Source of the DNA: Cellulosimicrobium cellulans
Lineage (GTDB): Bacteria; Actinomycetota; Actinomycetes; Actinomycetales; Cellulomonadaceae
DNA length: 58,454 bases
Reading direction: 5' to 3'
Assembly: GCF_006539945.1 (NCBI RefSeq)
Contig: NZ_BJNZ01000030.1
Span: 1-58,454 of the forward strand
Each line of letters begins with the position of its first letter. Positions within the stretch are counted from its first letter, which is position 1. The notes beneath the pieces are model-generated. The model saw nothing but the letters and a program-made list of their open reading frames with translations. It was not told the DNA's origin and did no database searches. A program made the position numbers and the translations under genes. Of this stretch, positions 53,804 to 58,454 are shown in pieces.

Positions 53804-56800
53804 GCGCGACCTCCGTCGAGCAGGGCGGACAGGGCGACGACGAGCCCTGGCGGCGGAGTCCAGGCGACGACGCCGTACGGGGCGCCGTCGGGGCCGGTGG
53901 GGGTGTCCGGGCCGGCCATGCCGCGCACGAACAGGTAGGCGCCGCCCGCGAGGTCGCGGTCGGGGTCGTAGTCGCGCACGCGCCAGCGCAGGTACCGGTG
54001 CAGCGCGACGAGGTAGAGCACGAGCTGGAGGGGGTAGTGCGAGGCGAGCATCGCGTCGCGCGTCGCGTCCGGGTGGTAGTCGCCGACCGCGAGCGGCACG
54101 CCGGGCGGGCCGACGCGGTTGGTCTTGTAGTCGACGACCAGGTACCGCCGACGGCCGGCCGGGTCGGGACGGCCGTCCGGCCCTGTGGCGGGCACGCGCA
54201 GCACCGCGTCGATCGAACCCGTGAGGTATCCCCGCAGCGGGACGCCGCCGGAACCGCCCGCCGTCCCGTTCTCGCTCTCGTCGGCCAGGGCCGCGAGCAG
54301 GTCGGGGTAGCGGGCGAACGCGTCGTCGGCGGGCAGGTGGGCGCGCAGGACGTCGGCGAGGTCGCGCAGCGTCGAGGGCCGGACGCCCTCGGTCTCGTCG
54401 CCGCCCGCGAGCGGGAGCTCGAACTCGAGCTCGGGCAGCCGGTCGCGCGGGTCGACGTCGGCGAGGGTGAGCCCGCCCGCGATCGGCCCGAGCGGGGTGC
54501 GCAGCGACAGGCCCAGCGCCGCGGCGAGCGACACGGGCTCCACGCCGGGCACGCGCACCGTCGCGGCCTGCGCACAGCGTGCGCGGACCTCGGCGTCGAG
54601 GTCGTCGGCGGCCGTGTCGACGTACTCGAGGATCTCGTGCACGAGGGTGCCGAACGCGGTGCCCCCGGGTTGCCCCTCGTACGGCGAGGGGACGTCGGCG
54701 CCGGGACGGGTGGCCGGCGGTCCGACCGGCACCGCGGTCGGCACGGCACCGGTCTCGTCGGCGTCCGGCGACTCCTCCGGCTCGTCCTGGATGCCCGGGT
54801 CCTCCGGCTCGCTCTCGATCCCGCCGACCGGCCCGTGGTGCGCCGCTGCCGTGAGCGCCGAGTACGACGCGCGGCGCCACTCGCGGTCCGGAAGGTGCGC
54901 GGTGGTCGCGAGCGCCAGGTCCGAGGCGGTCCGGCGCCCGGGAGACCAGCGGGCGCCCTTCGGCCTGCTCTCGACCTGCTCGACGACGACCGTCCCGCCC
55001 GAGCGCGCGGCGATCGCCTCGAACGCGGACCGCACGGCGTCGTCGCGCATCGCGTCGGGCCGGGCGTGGCGGCCGGGCTCGCCGCCGAGCATCCGGTCCG
55101 CGAGGAGCAGCCGCGTGAGCGGGCCGGACCCGGTGCTGCGCTTGGTCGGGGTCCAGTGAACGACGACCTGGTGCCGGGCGCGCGTGAGCGCGACGTACAG
55201 CAGGCGCAGGTCCTCGCCCAGCTCCTCGTCGCGCCAGCGCGCCTTGGCGTCCACGAACCCTGGGGAGCCGACCCCGCCCAGGTGCAGGACGCGCTGCCCG
55301 TGGTCGTCGTGGAACGCGAACAGCTCCTGGTCGTCCGACTCGAACCGCTCCCAGCCGAACGGGACGTAGACGACGCCGAACTCCAGGCCCTTCGCGGCGT
55401 GGACCGTGACGACCTGCACGGCCGCGGCGTCCGTCTCGAGGCGGCGGGTCCGCTCGTCGGTGAACACCGCGCCGACCTCGGCGATCCGGGCGCGCAGCCA
55501 CGCCGTGAGGGCGGCCGTGCCGAGGCCCTCGGTGACGGCGGCCTCGTGGAGGGCCTGGGTGACGTGGCGCAGGTCGGTGAGGTAGCGCTCGCCGTCGACC
55601 CGGGCCATGACCCGCGCCGTCGCACCTCCCCGGGCCGCGACCTCCGCGACCGCGGCCACGCCGCGGTCCGCGAGCAGGCGCGCCCAGGTCCGGACGGTGT
55701 CGCCGAGCTCGTCGTGGTCCGCGTCCCCGGCCGTCGCGAGCCGCTGCGCGTCCCAGCCCACGAACGGCGTGAGCGCGAGCGCCGTCGCGCGGCGGTGCAG
55801 ACCGGGCTGCTCCAGCGCGGCGAGCAGCGTGAGCCAGTCCTGGGCGGCTGCCGAGCCGAACACGCTCGACGGCCCCGACACCACCGCGGGGACGCCCAGC
55901 GCGACGAGCGCCGAGCGCACCGCCTCGGCCTGGGCGTTCGTCCGGGTGAGCACCGCGACGTCGCGCGGCTCGAGCGGCCGCCACCGTCCGACGCCGCCGC
56001 CCGCTGCCGCGAGCCCGTCGTCGCGCACGCGGTCGCCGCCGCCGTCCGCGGTCCCGAGGCGGCCCGCGACGTCCGCCGCCACGTCCTGCGCGAGCAGGCT
56101 GCGGGCGTCGGGCGCAGACGGCGCCGACGACCCCCCGAGGCGGTAGGCCCGCCGCGTGACCTGCCGCAGCCGCACCGGCGCGCCGCCGGAGAAGCGCGGC
56201 TCGGGGTGGGCCGCGTCGACGGGCCGGACCACGATGCGCGGGTCGCCCAGCGCCGTCTCGCCCAGGAGCGCGTGCAGGCCCGTGAGGAGCGGGCCGTCGC
56301 TGCGCCAGCTCGTGCTGAGCGTCGCGGTGTCCGCCGCGTCCTCGACCGCGCGCAGGTACGTCACGACGTCCGCGCCGCGGAACGCGTAGATCGCCTGCTT
56401 GGGATCGCCGATGAGCACCAGCGTGCGGCACTCCTCGGGATGCCCGTGGAACGCGGTGCGCAGGATCTCCCACTGGTCGGGGTCGGTGTCCTGGAACTCG
56501 TCCACCATGACGACGCGGAACCGCGACCGGACCCGCCGCGCCGCCGTCGCGCCGTGCTCCGGGTCCGTCAGCGCGCGGCGCAGCAGCACGAGCAGGTCGT
56601 CGTAGTCGAGCAGGTGCATCGCGCGCTTGCGCGCCTCGACCTCGCGGCGCGCGGCGACCGCGGCCTCGTACCGCGCCGCGGCCACCGACCCTTCGGCCGC
56701 GTCCGACGGCGCGACCACCGCCCCGTGGTCGCTCAGCGCCGCTCGGGCGACGTCGCGCACGTCGCGCGGCGCCAGGATCGGCTCCGGCTCGTCGGCGAAC

Positions 56801-57363
56801 TTCCGCACGTACAGGTCGTCCGTGACCTCCTCGACGAGGTCCGCGACGTCGGGCAGGAAGCTCGTGGCGAGGTCGACGTCCGCCGCCGTCCCCAGCGCGG
56901 TGAGCATCTGCTGGCAGAAGCCGTGCGTCGTCGTGATGGTCGCGGCGTCGAGCTGGGACAGCGCGACGCGCAGGCGCTCGCGGCGCAGGTCGAGCTCGGC
57001 GTCGTCGACCGCGGCGAGGAACGCGACGAGAGGCTCCGGGTCGTCCGCGGGAGCGGGCCCGCGCAGCGCGCGCTCGGTCGCGACGAGGCGCTCACGGACG
57101 CGGTCGCGCAGCTCCGACGTCGCGGCGCGGCCGAAGGTCACCAGCATGATCTCCGGCAGGGCGGCCACGCCCTCGGCGACGTACCGCGTCGTGAGGGTCG
57201 CGATCGTGTGGGTCTTGCCGGTGCCGGCGCTCGCCTCGAGCACGACCGTCCCGCTCGGCAGCTCGCCGAACGGGTCGAAGCGCCGCGGCGTGCCGCTCGT
57301 CGTCACGTCGCCCCCGTGCGGGGCGGCGCCGTCGGTCGCGGTCCGGGACGTCGCGCCGTTCAC
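53800..57363 (-). CDS. recB: Exodeoxyribonuclease V subunit beta
   Basis: A 1187-residue UvrD-like 3'-5' helicase with nuclease. Helicase motifs are EASAGTGKTHT (~43), VMVDEFQDTDPDQW, GDPKQAIYAFRGAD, VVTVHAAKGLEFGVVY and LLYVALTRARHQ. The C-terminal RecB nuclease has GTLVHEILEYV, GSIDAVLR and YLVVDYKTNR, with the DxxK core intact, so end processing should be active. It acts with RecC and RecD on double-strand ends to load RecA. The GTG start overlaps the recC stop (GTGA). An acidic Pro/Glu linker (~ESEPEDPGIQDEPEESPDADE) separates helicase and nuclease. Confidence 0.95.
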   Translation of the reverse strand: MNGATSRTATDGAAPHGGDVTTSGTPRRFDPFGELPSGTVVLEASAGTGKTHTIATLTTRYVAEGVAALPEIMLVTFGRAATSELRDRVRERLVATERALRGPAPADDPEPLVAFLAAVDDAELDLRRERLRVALSQLDAATITTTHGFCQQMLTALGTAADVDLATSFLPDVADLVEEVTDDLYVRKFADEPEPILAPRDVRDVARAALSDHGAVVAPSDAAEGSVAAARYEAAVAARREVEARKRAMHLLDYDDLLVLLRRALTDPEHGATAARRVRSRFRVVMVDEFQDTDPDQWEILRTAFHGHPEECRTLVLIGDPKQAIYAFRGADVVTYLRAVEDAADTATLSTSWRSDGPLLTGLHALLGETALGDPRIVVRPVDAAHPEPRFSGGAPVRLRQVTRRAYRLGGSSAPSAPDARSLLAQDVAADVAGRLGTADGGGDRVRDDGLAAAGGGVGRWRPLEPRDVAVLTRTNAQAEAVRSALVALGVPAVVSGPSSVFGSAAAQDWLTLLAALEQPGLHRRATALALTPFVGWDAQRLATAGDADHDELGDTVRTWARLLADRGVAAVAEVAARGGATARVMARVDGERYLTDLRHVTQALHEAAVTEGLGTAALTAWLRARIAEVGAVFTDERTRRLETDAAAVQVVTVHAAKGLEFGVVYVPFGWERFESDDQELFAFHDDHGQRVLHLGGVGSPGFVDAKARWRDEELGEDLRLLYVALTRARHQVVVHWTPTKRSTGSGPLTRLLLADRMLGGEPGRHARPDAMRDDAVRSAFEAIAARSGGTVVVEQVESRPKGARWSPGRRTASDLALATTAHLPDREWRRASYSALTAAAHHGPVGGIESEPEDPGIQDEPEESPDADETGAVPTAVPVGPPATRPGADVPSPYEGQPGGTAFGTLVHEILEYVDTAADDLDAEVRARCAQAATVRVPGVEPVSLAAALGLSLRTPLGPIAGGLTLADVDPRDRLPELEFELPLAGGDETEGVRPSTLRDLADVLRAHLPADDAFARYPDLLAALADESENGTAGGSGGVPLRGYLTGSIDAVLRVPATGPDGRPDPAGRRRYLVVDYKTNRVGPPGVPLAVGDYHPDATRDAMLASHYPLQLVLYLVALHRYLRWRVRDYDPDRDLAGGAYLFVRGMAGPDTPTGPDGAPYGVVAWTPPPGLVVALSALLDGGRA

Positions 57364-58454
57364 CGGGCGCCTCGCAGCTCGTTCTCCAGCAGGGGCTCCC
57401 ACACGCGGCGCGCGAGCGCGCCGAGGCGGGTCGGGTCGTCGGGGAATCGGCCCAGGTCGGCCGTGGTGGCGAGCCCGGCGACGTCGGGCAGGGCCGGGTC
57501 CTGGCCCCAGGCGAGGACGACGTACGGGTCCTTGCGCTCGAAGCCCTTGTTCCACGCCCAGCCCGCGCGCATCAGGGCGTCGCGCGCGTCGCTCGTGCTC
57601 CGTTCCTCGGTGTAGCGCAGCGACACCTCGGGGAGCACCGGCAGCGGCTCGCGCGCGGCCTCGTCGCGCAGCGCCACGAGGTCGGCGAGGACCCGCGTCG
57701 CCGTGTCGCGGTCCGGCGGCGTGAGCGTCGACCAGGCGACGCCCGGCCCACGGGTCGAGCGGCCGATCGCGACGGCGTCCCACGGGCGCCCGGGGTCGCT
57801 CGCCGTGAGCGCGAGCGCCTGCACCCACGCGCGCAGCCGGTGCTTGGGCCCGAGGCGGGAGTACTCGGTGCGCACGACCCGCGCGCCGTGCACGCCCGGC
57901 ACGCTCCCGACGAGGGTGCGGCCGTCGGGCAGCACGGCGCGGACGTCGACCGTCTCGGCCGAGCTCAGCACGTCCTGGCTCACCGGGCGGCCGGCGGCGA
58001 GGTCGGCCTCGCGCGCGGCCTCCACGGCGGTGACCCGCAGCGGGCCGACGGCGCGGACGACCTCCTGCAACGCGGAGCGTCCCAGCTCGCGCGGCGGGAC
58101 CTGTCCCCGGCGCCACTCGGCCTGCATCGCCCGGTTCGGGTCGACGCCGGAGAGCGCGGCCCGCAGCACGCGGTCGCCCACGCCCCAGCCGGAGAGCCCC
58201 GTGAGCGCGAGCGGGAGGCGGTCCTCGACGTCGTCCTCCTCCAGCACGAGGCCCACGTCGAGCGTGTGCTGGGCGAACCACCTCGGTGCGTTCTCCAGCA
58301 GACGGACCAGATCGTCGAGCTCGACGTCGGCCGGCGCGCCCGGCGACCCGGCGCCGTCCGCGGGGAGGTCGAGCGGTGCGCCGACGAGCGCGCCGACGGG
58401 CCGGCGCTCGCGGTGCAGGGCGCGGGCCCCGGCGAGCGCGGCGCCGTCGTGGCT
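57360..58454 (-). CDS. recC: Exodeoxyribonuclease V subunit gamma, C-terminal part
   Basis: The final 364 codons of recC; the frame is open to the window edge, so the start lies outside. RecC has inactive helicase and nuclease folds that split the DNA strands and read Chi. The visible part is the C-terminal, nuclease-like region (LGPKHRLRAWVQALALTASDPGRPW, RYTEERSTSDARDALMRAGWAWNKGFERKDPYV). The DPYV...LAWG end is typical of actinobacterial RecC. It overlaps recB by four bases; the order recC-recB-recD on one strand indicates an intact operon. Confidence 0.9.
   Translation of the reverse strand, partial: SHDGAALAGARALHRERRPVGALVGAPLDLPADGAGSPGAPADVELDDLVRLLENAPRWFAQHTLDVGLVLEEDDVEDRLPLALTGLSGWGVGDRVLRAALSGVDPNRAMQAEWRRGQVPPRELGRSALQEVVRAVGPLRVTAVEAAREADLAAGRPVSQDVLSSAETVDVRAVLPDGRTLVGSVPGVHGARVVRTEYSRLGPKHRLRAWVQALALTASDPGRPWDAVAIGRSTRGPGVAWSTLTPPDRDTATRVLADLVALRDEAAREPLPVLPEVSLRYTEERSTSDARDALMRAGWAWNKGFERKDPYVVLAWGQDPALPDVAGLATTADLGRFPDDPTRLGALARRVWEPLLENELRGAR

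Overview
The window is very GC-rich (well over 70% by eye), with GTG starts almost as common as ATG and many SD-less starts. It carries actinobacterial signatures: a clpB promoter combining SigH-like and HspR (HAIR) elements, DtxR/IdeR iron boxes, a CebR-like operator, DUF3151 next to purA, HtaA heme-binding domains and an LAxTG sortase signal. The best fit is a free-living Micrococcales organism of the Cellulosimicrobium / Isoptericola / Cellulomonas type; this placement is inference from gene content. No tRNA, rRNA, insertion sequence, prophage or CRISPR array was seen, and no gene-free stretch exceeds 300 bases (the longest is 15635-15930).

Layout. 1-3.8 kb: the end of a secreted CAP-domain protein, then an alkylation-repair operon (Ada/AraC/AlkA fusion plus Ogt) and an alpha/beta hydrolase. 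3.8-12 kb: a 3-hydroxyisobutyryl-CoA-hydrolase-like protein with an unusual C-terminal extension, an LppM-like lipoprotein with a YPGQ-rich tail, ClpB under a compound heat-shock promoter, a DagK-like lipid kinase, a small membrane protein and a DUF2071 protein. 11.9-18.9 kb: a minus-strand ABC exporter plus two-component system separated by a four-unit inverted repeat, a peptidoglycan-binding membrane protein, a TetR regulator and two proline-rich membrane proteins. 19-24.5 kb: a secreted GH13 amylase with two starch-binding modules and a likely LacI-type operator, exonuclease III, an SDR enzyme and pyrE.

24.5-34 kb: a 1580-residue cell-wall-anchored protein with three HtaA heme-binding domains behind two iron boxes, then HAD and DedA genes, an NmrA-like/SpoU pair and class II fructose-bisphosphate aldolase. 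34-37.4 kb: a partner-switching module, in which a PAS-GAF-SpoIIE phosphatase fused to an RsbW-like kinase domain is flanked by two STAS antagonists. 37.4-46.4 kb: a purine cluster (purA, purD, purC, purS, purQ) interrupted by a secreted S1 protease with ricin-type lectin domain, a mini-HNH protein and a PadR/membrane-protein pair. 46.4-51.7 kb: a tandem GNAT, two luciferase-like oxidoreductases, a metallo-hydrolase and small proteins. 51.7-58.45 kb: recC (5' end outside the window), recB and recD, overlapping head to tail.

The most interesting items are the iron-regulated HtaA protein, a pair of near-identical 25-bp-arm palindromes at two distant gene ends, a second intergenic repeat family, the CebR-like operator in front of a protease, and a recurrent SD-less start pattern in which a TANNNT-like hexamer lies 6-8 bases before the start codon.
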